Of a DNA stretch of 64,000 bases, positions 17,107 to 24,554 are shown one piece after another. Every line of letters starts with the position of its first letter. Within the stretch, counting starts at the first letter, position 1. Made by a program: the position numbers and the translations under genes. The notes beneath the pieces are model-generated. The model saw only the letters and a list, made by a program, of their open reading frames with translations. It had not been told where the DNA came from and searched no databases. The stretch comes from Novosphingobium sp. AAP83 (GTDB lineage Bacteria > Pseudomonadota > Alphaproteobacteria > Sphingomonadales > Sphingomonadaceae). The stretch covers positions 390,326 to 454,325 of the forward strand of contig NZ_LJHY01000022.1 in the NCBI RefSeq assembly GCF_001295795.1, given 5' to 3'.

Positions 17107-19191
17107 GTGAGCGACCTCGAAGCTGTATTCAATCTGAATAATTTGCGGCGAGCTTACCAGTGGGTGATGTCCAACCCAGACGCGCAGTATAAGTCTTACT
17201 TTCGCGATTCATACGATGCATTCGCAATCGCGTCGGACACCCATCTCAAATGGATACGCCAAGAAGGATTGAAGGAGCGTTATCAGGTTTCCCATGCGTC
17301 CAAACTCCTCCTGCCAAAGCCATCTGGCACATTACGCCCGATCACTCTCCTGACGGTTGAAGATCAAATCGTCTATCAGGCATGTGTCAACCTGATTGCG
17401 GACATACTCAAACGAAAGACCCGTCAGCGTTACGAAAAGCGCGTTTTTGCCCATCTGTATGCTGGGAAATCGTCACCGTTCTTTTACTTTCAGTGGCAGC
17501 GTAGTTATCGAAAGTTCGGCCGTAGGATCGAGCAGGCATTTAACGACGGATACCACTACGTCGCCAATTTCGACTTGGCCGCATTTTACGATTCTATCGA
17601 CCATCATGTGCTGCGGCATTTTCTTGCCACCCTCAGCATAGATGAGGACACGGTCGATCTCCTGCTTCGATGCCTGAAAGTTTGGACATCGAGCACTTGG
17701 AGTAACGGGCAGGCGAATATTTATCACGAGCATGGAATCCCGCAGGGACCCCTTGCGTCCGGAATGCTCTCCGAAGCAGTGTTGCAGCATATTGACGCTG
17801 CGGGCGAGCGGGGTTGAAAAACCGTCTATTTTCGCTATGTCGATGACATCAAGATTCTTGCAAAAAGCGAAGATGAACTGCCGCGCAAGCTCATTGACCT
17901 CGACATTGCTTCGAAAGAGATCGGTCTTTTCCCGCAGACGGCCAAAATCAATATCCGGAAAATTGCCGATCCGCGTGACGAGGTAAAATCGATCAGTCGT
18001 CCGCCCGAGCCTTCCATCAAGCCGACCGTAAATCAGAAGAAACTCGTCTCCCGGCTTCTCGAATTGACTCGCAACGGCAGAGTTCCGCCGGAAAGCGTGA
18101 CGCGTTTCAAATATCTTTTAGCACACGCCACGCCAACCCACAGGCTCAATTCCCGCTTGATGAAGGTGCTACATCGGCATCCTGAACACGCGCCCGGAAT
18201 TTGCCGATACATCGCCTCCTATCCCAAGATTCCCGACGTTCTTGCCAAAGAGATCGAAAGCTTCGTTTCGATCAACGAGTTGTATCATGCCGTTAACGCG
18301 CAATTGCTCCGATCATGCCTGGACAGATGCCCTGCCGTTGTCACGGCTTCGTTGGGAAAGATTTGTGCGGATCGACTGCTGCGCCCCAAGCCCGGCGTCA
18401 TTCAGTTGCAGCCGAGCTACAAAGAAGCCTTGATCGGCTGGGCTTTGAGCGCAAATGCGATAAACTTCGCGGAATTCGATGGCATTGTGTCCAACGAACC
18501 AGATTGGTGGGTCAAAAAATGTGCTTTCCGTGAACTGACGCCCGGCCTATTTGGTGCAGCGACTTATGCAGACTTCCTTAATCGCCAAATGCGGGACGCC
18601 GAATCTGAGGTGGCGCGCATTGCCGCCGGTAGATTAATTGACGGAAATCTAAAGTTGGCAAGGCCATATGGTGATGTTGAAACGACTGCCAAGCATAGCT
18701 TGAAAGCCGCGAGGATCATCCGCTCAGTTGGCCAGCCGGGTGGCCGTATCAACGAGATCCTAGCGTATATCCTGAAACGGCAACAGACTGCCTATGATTG
18801 GAAGGCGTTCTTCGGTGCCGCGCACGGCCATGCCGAGCGTATGTCGATCTTCCTCAAGAGGAATCGCGAGTCGAACATCGATGCCTTTTTGGTGCAGCTC
18901 GATAGCTGGTGCGACGAGGTTTTTTCCCATCTTTATACGCGCCTGAAGCCGAACCGACAGCGCCCCAACTACGGGGCTGCCTTGAGGGACCAAACGCTAC
19001 TAGCTCACTTGCCCCAACTAATGCCCTGTTTTCTAAGGCTTCATGATCTGCGACTGGATTCCACTACGGCACATCCACGTAGTCAAAGGTCTGGCACCGC
19101 TACGCGTAGATTAAAACATAGGGATTTCCGTGCGATACGAAATGACCTAATCCATGCGTTTGACGAGTTAGAAGCCAACATCGTCCCTTAA
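17107..19191 (+). pseudogene. AbiA-like defence reverse transcriptase with HEPN motif, interrupted by in-frame TGA
   Basis: The frame runs 694 codons from a GTG at 17107 to TAA at 19189-19191 with one internal TGA at 17815-17817 (codon 237). The N-terminal third is a reverse transcriptase: LLLPKPSGTLRPITLLT, motif A FDLAAFYDSID (D156), motif B GIPQGPLASG (210-219) and the catalytic YVDD at 244-247, just after the stop. The middle is helical, like the HEAT-like part of Abi reverse transcriptases. The end carries RNDLIH (R678, H683), an RX4H HEPN ribonuclease motif. This order matches AbiA-type abortive infection proteins. As sequenced, the product would lack its active site. A sequencing error or rare readthrough is possible. 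The base composition is AT-richer than the backbone. Confidence 0.85.
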
Positions 19192-19192
19192 C

Positions 19193-19336
19193 GTGTTCAA
19201 TACTGAGCGGATGAACGCGGCGTTGTTTGCGTTTCTAGGTTATAACGAAGCCTCGTTGCGCTATAACGGAATCGACAGCCACAAGGGGCTTACCCACTAC
19301 GGCCTCTACGACACGGTCGTGGCGAAAGAAGGCTAA
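19193..19336 (+). CDS. Short orphan coding fragment, unknown
   Basis: An open frame from a GTG at 19193 (first ATG at 19211) to TAA at 19336 encodes 47 residues, including MNAALFAFLGYNEASLRYNG and ending YDTVVAKEG. Its composition looks like a real protein segment. It sits between the reverse transcriptase and the convergent hipA gene and is probably the surviving C-terminus of a lost cargo gene. I cannot name the family. Confidence 0.35.
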   Translation: MFNTERMNAALFAFLGYNEASLRYNGIDSHKGLTHYGLYDTVVAKEG

Positions 19337-19344
19337 ACGTCGTT

Positions 19345-20586
19345 TTAGGCTTTTCCTTGTAATGTTAAAGTGCGCTCACGAACAACATTACAAACAGACT
19401 TAACACCGACCAGTATCGGAAATTTTTCCGAGAACTTGCTATCAATCGCGGTAAGAACCGCATCACCCAATTGCCGAACCCGCGCTCGCACGAACGGCGC
19501 ACCGAGCTGCGCATCGGCGGCGAACCGATCCCAATGGCGGGCTTCTATATCGTCAAGCACGGCCTTGCCCCCAATCTTCATCGCCAGCTTTGGCGACAAT
19601 TCTGGGTAGAGCACAGTGGAAAGCAGATCATAGAGCGGTGCGAGCGTGATTGCGCCTTGCTTGTGCAACAGGCTGAAATTCTTGGCATGAGCATCGGCGT
19701 TGCCAATGATCAGGTTGAAGATGGCAGCGTCGAGCAGCCGCAGAATGTCGCGCGGCGGGCGGGTTGCCGCGCGGCGCAGCAGGGCAAAGCAATCTGGGAA
19801 GTTAGGCCCACCCTCACTGGCATATTTGCGGTGCGACGGGACGCCGAGGGCTTGTGCAAAATCCTCCTGATGGAGCCGTGCCACTTCACCCTCTGGACCG
19901 ATGGCGCGGTCATAGCGGGTGATCAGCAGGAAAGACCGGCCTTGGACTGTGCGCATTTCGACCGGGGCAACATCCAGCCCAACCGCGCGCGCCAGCGACA
20001 TGCAGAAATATTCGTTTTCCGTGGTGCCCGCGAACCGGGCAATGGGCGGCTTGAGGATATGGCTGGTTGGCTGTCCCGGTGCTGGCAGGGCGATCTGACC
20101 GTCGATCACCAGCACCGGCAGCTTGGATTGTGCGCCTGCCAGTGAAAGCCGCAGCCCATCTTCGCCCGCCAGCATCGGGCGCATCGGCAGATGGTCGAGC
20201 AGTCGCACGAGATCGTCATCATTGAGCAATTTCGGGGCGGCGGCGCTGGGCGGCGTAGGTAATTCGCCTTCCGGTAAAAGTGTCAGCGCGCCCGCAACTT
20301 CACCGCCCAGATATTCGAGCAGCCTGAATTCATTGTCAGCCGAGACGCCGAGCGCGCGGGCAATCGCGGTCCGCTGGCCTTCCTCTGGCAAGATGCCCCC
20401 GAAAAAGGGCTGGCAGGCACGGCGGTTGAACGGTTCGGCTTGTTTGGGCAGGGAAAAGGACAAGGCGGGTAAAGTCGCATCCGCCAGCCACGCCGCGTCA
20501 TAGGCGAATTGCGTGTCGCCATCGGGGCCGAGGTAGAGACAGCCGGTGACGCGCCCGTCCCACCAGACTGTCAGCCGGTTGGTCAT
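19345..20586 (-). CDS. hipA: HipA-family serine/threonine kinase toxin
   Basis: This 413-residue protein has the HipA layout. An N-terminal couple domain begins MTNRLTVWWDGRVTGCLYLG and contains FFGGILPEEGQRTAIARALG. The C-terminal kinase-like domain has LSLAGAQSKLPV, TSHILKPPIARF (ATP-binding region), RYDR, and the catalytic loop IGNADAHAKNFSLL. HipA kinases phosphorylate an aminoacyl-tRNA synthetase and cause dormancy. The ATG at 20586 overlaps the hipB stop (ATGA), which fixes the start. It looks complete. Confidence 0.93.
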   Translation of the reverse strand: MTNRLTVWWDGRVTGCLYLGPDGDTQFAYDAAWLADATLPALSFSLPKQAEPFNRRACQPFFGGILPEEGQRTAIARALGVSADNEFRLLEYLGGEVAGALTLLPEGELPTPPSAAAPKLLNDDDLVRLLDHLPMRPMLAGEDGLRLSLAGAQSKLPVLVIDGQIALPAPGQPTSHILKPPIARFAGTTENEYFCMSLARAVGLDVAPVEMRTVQGRSFLLITRYDRAIGPEGEVARLHQEDFAQALGVPSHRKYASEGGPNFPDCFALLRRAATRPPRDILRLLDAAIFNLIIGNADAHAKNFSLLHKQGAITLAPLYDLLSTVLYPELSPKLAMKIGGKAVLDDIEARHWDRFAADAQLGAPFVRARVRQLGDAVLTAIDSKFSEKFPILVGVKSVCNVVRERTLTLQGKA

Positions 20587-20795
20587 GCGCCGCCCGTAGG
20601 TGGCGTTATGGTAATGTCGCACCCAAGTGTCGTGATGACGCGCAGCACCTTTTCAAGCTGAAGCGTTGGCTTGCCAGCTTCAAGATCGACGATGAAGCGA
20701 ATGCCAACGCCACTCACTGCCGCAAGCTCTGCCTGCTTCAGTTTCTGCGCTTTGCGTTCGCTGCGCACGATGAGTCCAAGTGAGGTGCTGTCCAT
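20583..20795 (-). CDS. hipB: HipB-type antitoxin
   Basis: The 70-residue product from the ATG at 20795 begins MDSTSLGLIVRSERKAQKLKQ. Its HipB helix-turn-helix runs KLKQAELAAVSGVGIRFIVDLEAGKPTLQLEKVLRVI. It should bind HipA and repress the operon. An ATG at 20837 would add 14 residues, but two similar operator-like sequences lie at 20796-20810 and 20844-20861. Placing the start at 20795 leaves both in the promoter region, so I prefer it. Confidence 0.88.
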   Translation of the reverse strand: MDSTSLGLIVRSERKAQKLKQAELAAVSGVGIRFIVDLEAGKPTLQLEKVLRVITTLGCDITITPPTGGA

Positions 20796-20861
20796 ATTAC
20801 CGAGCGGGACATTGCCGTAAAGAAGGGCAGCTTGCAAGCCTTGTTTTACCGAGCGGTAAAA
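20796..20861. promoter_or_regulatory. Candidate HipB operators
   Basis: A palindrome with 8-bp arms, TTTTACCG-AG-CGGTAAAA, lies at 20844-20861. A related sequence, ATTACCGAGCGGGAC, is at 20796-20810. Both share TTACCGAGCGG and both are just upstream of hipB, as expected for autorepression. The gap of 350 bp between hipB and ardC (20796-21145) holds these sites and the ardC leader; no convincing gene is seen there. Confidence 0.5.
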
Positions 20862-21095
20862 TTAAGAGGATTTGTGGCTAACTGATCTGCGATATTCCCG
20901 TTCAGGAAAATAATCTCACCTTTGTAACGAGCGCCGCCAACGGCGCACCCTTCCCCTGTTTCGCGGAAGAAAGAGGCGCTGCCTCTCTCTCCCAGCAAGG
21001 TGCCGCTTTGGGGCCGTGGCTCACTGCGTTGCGCCCGCACCACCCCCGGCACCGGACCTTGCCCCCACTCTCTCCGCCCCTTGCCGGGTCGGCAG

Positions 21096-21116
21096 GGGTC
21101 ATGCGCGGCATGACCC
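21096..21116 (+). other. Hairpin in the ardC leader
   Basis: Perfect 9-bp arms GGGTCATGC and GCATGACCC enclose GCG, 29 bases before the ardC start codon. Some antirestriction genes are transcribed from folded single-stranded promoters as the plasmid enters a new host, so this hairpin could do that. It could equally be an ordinary mRNA structure. Confidence 0.35.
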
Positions 21117-21145
21117 GCTGCGCGGATTGGAAGGGAGCAAGTACC

Positions 21146-22048
21146 ATGAACAAGCAAGACCCGCATAGCCGGATCACCGACCGCATTCTGGCCGAACTGG
21201 AACAAGGCACCCGTCCATGGCTGAAGCCTTGGAGTGGTGGCGATTTAGCGACAAGCGGCAGAGTGCGGCCACTACGCGCAACCGGCCAGCCCTATCGCGG
21301 GATCAATGTTCTACTCTTGTGGATTGAGGCGCAGGCGTCCGGCTTTGTCAGCCCGTCATGGATGACCTACCGGCAGGCGCAGGCATTGGGCGCACAGGTC
21401 CGCAAGGGTGAAAGCGGCGCAGCGATTGTCTATTACGGCGACAGCAACAAGACCGTTCGCGACGAAACCAGCGGCGAAGACAAGGCTCAGTCGTTCCGCT
21501 TTCTGAAAACCTACACCGTTTTCAATGTGGCGCAGATCGACGGACTTCCCGAGCGCTTCCATATCATACCCGAACCAGCGCCCGAGGCGGAACGCATCGA
21601 GACCGCCGAGGCATTCTTTGCCAGCATTCCTGCAACCGTGAACCATGGCGGCGACAAGGCTTATTACATGCCATCAGCCGACCGCATTCAGCTTCCACCC
21701 TTTGCGGCTTTCCATGACGCCCAGAGCTACTACGCGACCCGAGGCCATGAAACCTTGCACTGGACAAGCCACAAGAGCCGCCTTGATCGCAGCTTTGGCC
21801 GCGAGAAATGGGGCGATGAGGGATACGCCCGCGAAGAATTGTGTGCGGAACTTGGTGCAGCGTTCCTAGCCGCCGACCTTGGCATTGCGCTTGAGCCGCG
21901 CCCTGATCATGCCAGCTATATCGCGAGCTGGATAAAGGTCCTTCAGAACGACTCCCGCGCCATTGTCCAGGCTGCTGCCCATGCCGAGCGCGGCGTAGCC
22001 TACCTGCACCAATTGGCTCGCACCGAGGACGTGAAAGAGGCGGCATAG
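21146..22048 (+). CDS. ArdC-like antirestriction protein (DUF1738 plus zincin domain)
   Basis: This 300-residue protein resembles ArdC, a single-stranded-DNA-binding protein that protects incoming plasmid DNA from host restriction. The N-terminal domain has ITDRILAELEQGTRPWLKPW and RPLRATGQPYRGINVLLLW. The C-terminal zinc-metallopeptidase-like part carries HETLHW, and downstream EELCAELGAAFL could give the third metal ligand. I take the ATG at 21146, preceded by AAGGGAG. Such genes are commonly expressed early in conjugation, which fits a mobilisable element. Confidence 0.9.
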   Translation: MNKQDPHSRITDRILAELEQGTRPWLKPWSGGDLATSGRVRPLRATGQPYRGINVLLLWIEAQASGFVSPSWMTYRQAQALGAQVRKGESGAAIVYYGDSNKTVRDETSGEDKAQSFRFLKTYTVFNVAQIDGLPERFHIIPEPAPEAERIETAEAFFASIPATVNHGGDKAYYMPSADRIQLPPFAAFHDAQSYYATRGHETLHWTSHKSRLDRSFGREKWGDEGYAREELCAELGAAFLAADLGIALEPRPDHASYIASWIKVLQNDSRAIVQAAAHAERGVAYLHQLARTEDVKEAA

Positions 22049-22199
22049 CCGCCGATGATCGAGGCCGCCCCGAGCAAGGGCGGCCAGTTCATTTGACCCG
22101 CACCACCCACCCCGAGGTTTTGGCCGCTCCCTTTGGTCGCGGCCATATACAGCCTTGCACCGCGTGAGAGACCGTCCAGCTAAGGCGTTGCCAAGCGCG

Positions 22200-22541
22200 T
22201 CAGGCTGCCAGTGAAGTTGGCGTCCGCTTTGCTGGACCCGTGCGCGGCGCTACGTAAATCTTTACGTGAACATCCCGATTGAGCCGGTCGAGGATACGCA
22301 TCAGCCGGTCGATAGTGAAGCGGTCGAGCTTGACCTGACGGATGCGGGAAAAATCAGCCGCCGCAATACCGGTGCGCGCCTCAGCATCTCCTACGGTCAG
22401 CCCTTCGTTATCGAGTGCCTTGACGATTTCTGCAGCGAGGACCGCACGGAGCTGGCGAAGATTTGCATCAGGCGCGTCGAAATCGGCAAAGACATTGCCG
22501 CAACCACGGATCAGCTCGAAATCGTCATCTTGGCCAGCCAT
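22200..22541 (-). CDS. XRE-family HigA-like protein
   Basis: The 113-residue product from the ATG at 22541 (AAGGAG upstream) is MAGQDDDFELIRGCGNVFADF and onwards. A helix-turn-helix follows (IVKALDNEGLTVGDAEARTGIAAADFSRIRQVKLDRFTIDRLMRIL). Proteins of this type are usually antitoxins for RelE-like toxins, but no toxin gene is adjacent. It lies 50 bp downstream of the integrase in the same direction and may regulate the integration genes. Confidence 0.8.
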   Translation of the reverse strand: MAGQDDDFELIRGCGNVFADFDAPDANLRQLRAVLAAEIVKALDNEGLTVGDAEARTGIAAADFSRIRQVKLDRFTIDRLMRILDRLNRDVHVKIYVAPRTGPAKRTPTSLAA

Positions 22542-22591
22542 CGAGCATCTCCTTCCATCACCTGACCCGGTCGCGCCCAAGGTCGTTGCCG

Positions 22592-23854
22592 TCAACCAAC
22601 CAGCGAAATAATCTTGGCCCCGCCCATCGTTGCCTCACGAGCCTGATCGAGTACTTCGACGGCCTTGAGCTTGAACTCGGGCGCGAGGTGCGCGTAGCGC
22701 AGTGTCATCGTGTAGTCGCTATGGCCGAGCAATTCACGGATGGTGTTGAGATCAACCCCGCCCATTGCCAGACGCGAAGCGAAGTGGTGGCGCATGTCGT
22801 GCCAACGGAAGTCGGTAATCTGCGCCTGCTTGAGCAAACCCCGCCACGACGAATTGGCCCGGTCAAACCGTTCCCCCTGCTCGTTGACGAACACCAGCCC
22901 CGTGCTGTCTTCGCTTTGCGCGCGCCAGTTGAGCAACACCGATGTTGCCTCGCGGTTGAGCGGGATATGGCGCGTACGCCGCGATTTGGCGGTTGCGCCG
23001 GTAACCGTGAGGATGCGCCGGTCCAGATTGACGTTCGACCACGTCAGATCGAACAGCTCTCCCCGGCGGCACCCTGTATTGATCGACAGCAGGATAAGCG
23101 GTTTGACGTGGTCGATGAAGACCACGTCCCGCAGGCTGGGAAGCAACACATACCCGCGCTCGGCCCGCCACTGGTTGGCCGTGTCGCGTTCGGCGCGGCG
23201 GCGTTCTTCCCGATCATCAATCGCTGTGCGCAGGCGAACTTCCTCGGCCTCGCTGAGATAGCGAACCTTGACACAGTCATCGACCCGCGCCTTCCTGACC
23301 CTGGCAAGAGGATTGGCGGGGAGAATGCCCCAGTCGACCGCGCGATTGAAACAGGCCTTTATCGAGGCGATGTCCCGATTGATCGTCTGATTGCTGAGGC
23401 CGCGTTCGACCTCTTTGCCGCGCCAGCGCTCGACATCGAGCGCCGTGATCTTGTCGAGCGACTTTTTCAGCAGCGGTTTGAATGCGGTCTTGAGGCGGTT
23501 GAGGTTCTGCCCATAGGCCTTCTGGCTGAACTTTGCCCAAGCTGTATAATCGCCATCGAGAAATGCGCCGAATGTTGGCATCTCTGCTTTTGGCTTGCGC
23601 GCCTCAATCGGATCGATGCCTTGGAAGACTTCGGCAAGAATGCCGCGCGCGCTTTCGCGCGCCTCGCTGACACCCAGAACATCGGCGCGACCCAGCCAGA
23701 CGCGCTTGCCACGTGCGAACTCACAATACCATGACTTCGCGCCGCCCGGTGTCACCCGCAAAACGAGACCCTTGAGCCGCGTGTCGCGATGCTCGACAGG
23801 ACGTTTCGTTGGCACGATCTTATCGACAACCACTTGGGTCAATGCAGAGCGCAT
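22592..23854 (-). CDS. int: Tyrosine recombinase, element integrase
   Basis: This 420-residue protein has an N-terminal DUF4102-like arm-binding domain (LKGLVLRVTPGGAKSWYCEF), a SAM-like core-binding domain (about residues 95-185) and a phage-integrase catalytic domain. The catalytic residues are R263 (NTGCRRGEL), K290, H352 and R355 (WHDMRHHF), H378 (LGHSD) and the nucleophile Y387 (LRYAHL). It should catalyse recombination between the 46-bp att sites in tRNA-Pro. It reads away from attR, which lies 187 bp upstream of its start. It appears intact. Confidence 0.95.
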   Translation of the reverse strand: MRSALTQVVVDKIVPTKRPVEHRDTRLKGLVLRVTPGGAKSWYCEFARGKRVWLGRADVLGVSEARESARGILAEVFQGIDPIEARKPKAEMPTFGAFLDGDYTAWAKFSQKAYGQNLNRLKTAFKPLLKKSLDKITALDVERWRGKEVERGLSNQTINRDIASIKACFNRAVDWGILPANPLARVRKARVDDCVKVRYLSEAEEVRLRTAIDDREERRRAERDTANQWRAERGYVLLPSLRDVVFIDHVKPLILLSINTGCRRGELFDLTWSNVNLDRRILTVTGATAKSRRTRHIPLNREATSVLLNWRAQSEDSTGLVFVNEQGERFDRANSSWRGLLKQAQITDFRWHDMRHHFASRLAMGGVDLNTIRELLGHSDYTMTLRYAHLAPEFKLKAVEVLDQAREATMGGAKIISLVG

Positions 23855-23891
23855 AGATTGGCCTCACCGGTTTGCAGAACGTGAAATCCCG

Positions 23892-23963
23892 TGGTGCTGT
23901 GGTGGTGCAAATTGATGAAACGGGGCGGAACAAAACGGAACAATCTGCACCACCACAGCACCA
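23892..23963. repeat. 18-bp perfect inverted repeat, candidate integrase arm sites, right end
   Basis: TGGTGCTGTGGTGGTGCA at 23892-23909 is repeated in inverted orientation at 23946-23963, with a 36-bp spacer that itself holds CGGAACAA twice (23926-23933, 23936-23943). The core TGGTGGTGC also occurs twice inside attL. The repeat sits between the integrase start and attR, so integrase arm binding or int autoregulation is likely. Confidence 0.6.
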
Positions 23964-24041
23964 TGGAGATACCCCATAATGCCCGAAAAATCAAGGTTTT
24001 CTGTTTAATTCTGGTGTGTTAGCGCCCATCCAAAAATGGGG

Positions 24042-24087
24042 CTGGGGGTGTGGGGGTCGGAGGTTCGAATCCTCTCGTCCCGACCAA
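24042..24087 (+). repeat. attR, right copy of the 46-bp att core
   Basis: This is identical to 6315-6360. It comprises only the 3' part of a tRNA-Pro (anticodon loop to CCA) and no 5' half, so it is not a tRNA gene. It marks the right end of the element. Confidence 0.93.
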
Positions 24088-24125
24088 GCTAGCATCATCG
24101 GCAAAAGGCCGGATGCTGCGCAAAA

Positions 24126-24515
24126 TCAATCAAGCATCATGTCATCGTCTGCTGCGCCCACCATGGCGCGGCCTATGGCGTCGATCAGGGCATTCAGCGC
24201 AACCGGCTTCATGATCACATCGCTGGCCCCTGCGGCGAAGCAGCGGTCTTTCAGATCCGGCGCGGTATCGGCGGTCACCACAATGATCGGAATTTGCGCC
24301 TGGTATTCGGCGGCGCGTTGATGAGCAATCGCTGTCAATCCGTCCATGCCGGGCATGCGCAAGTCCATCAGCACAAGGTCATAGGGGTCTTGGGAAAGCA
24401 TTTTCAATCCGGTAGGCCCGTCTTCTGCTTCAGCCATTTCCACGCCGATCACGCTCAGCATGTCCTGTACGACACGCCGGTTCAGAGCATCGTCTTCAAC
24501 GAAGATCACGTGCAT
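24126..24515 (-). CDS. Stand-alone response regulator receiver (CheY-like)
   Basis: This 129-residue protein is a single receiver domain without an output domain. The acidic pair is in VIFVEDDALN, the phosphorylated Asp in YDLVLMDLRMPGMDG (about residue 51), the Thr in VVTADT and the Lys in DVIMKPV. It lies 39 bp downstream of a hybrid histidine kinase on the same strand, so it probably takes part in that kinase's phosphorelay. It ends 38 bp outside attR and belongs to the chromosome, not the element. Confidence 0.93.
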   Translation of the reverse strand: MHVIFVEDDALNRRVVQDMLSVIGVEMAEAEDGPTGLKMLSQDPYDLVLMDLRMPGMDGLTAIAHQRAAEYQAQIPIIVVTADTAPDLKDRCFAAGASDVIMKPVALNALIDAIGRAMVGAADDDMMLD

Positions 24516-24554
24516 GAATTCATGTTCCTAAACGCACTGCTCATCACGGACACA

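Larger units (their letters stand above)
6315..24087. mobile_element. 17.7-kb integrative mobilisable element in tRNA-Pro
   Basis: The element is bounded by perfect 46-bp direct repeats of the tRNA-Pro 3' end, at 6315-6360 and 24042-24087. A tyrosine integrase gene (22592-23854) lies next to the right end. Cargo and backbone genes are AlpA, small accessory proteins, a TraD-like coupling protein, a MobF relaxase, HigBA, a degraded restriction and reverse-transcriptase block, HipBA, ArdC and XRE. There is no VirB or Trb mating-pair apparatus, so it should need a helper for transfer (inference). Flanking genes (secDF on the left, a two-component system on the right) are ordinary chromosome. Confidence 0.93.

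Noticed and set aside
17815..17817. Selenocysteine or programmed recoding at the TGA in the RT gene
   Set aside because: The family is not a selenoprotein, no convincing adjacent hairpin is seen, and the next base is A, not C. A nonsense mutation or sequencing error is simpler.
20846..21205. A minus-strand 119-codon ORF between hipB and ardC
   Set aside because: It runs over the operator palindrome and the ardC leader and start, and has no family resemblance.
24042..24087. A second tRNA-Pro gene
   Set aside because: Only the 3' 46 bases are present; the acceptor 5' strand and D arm are missing. It is attR.
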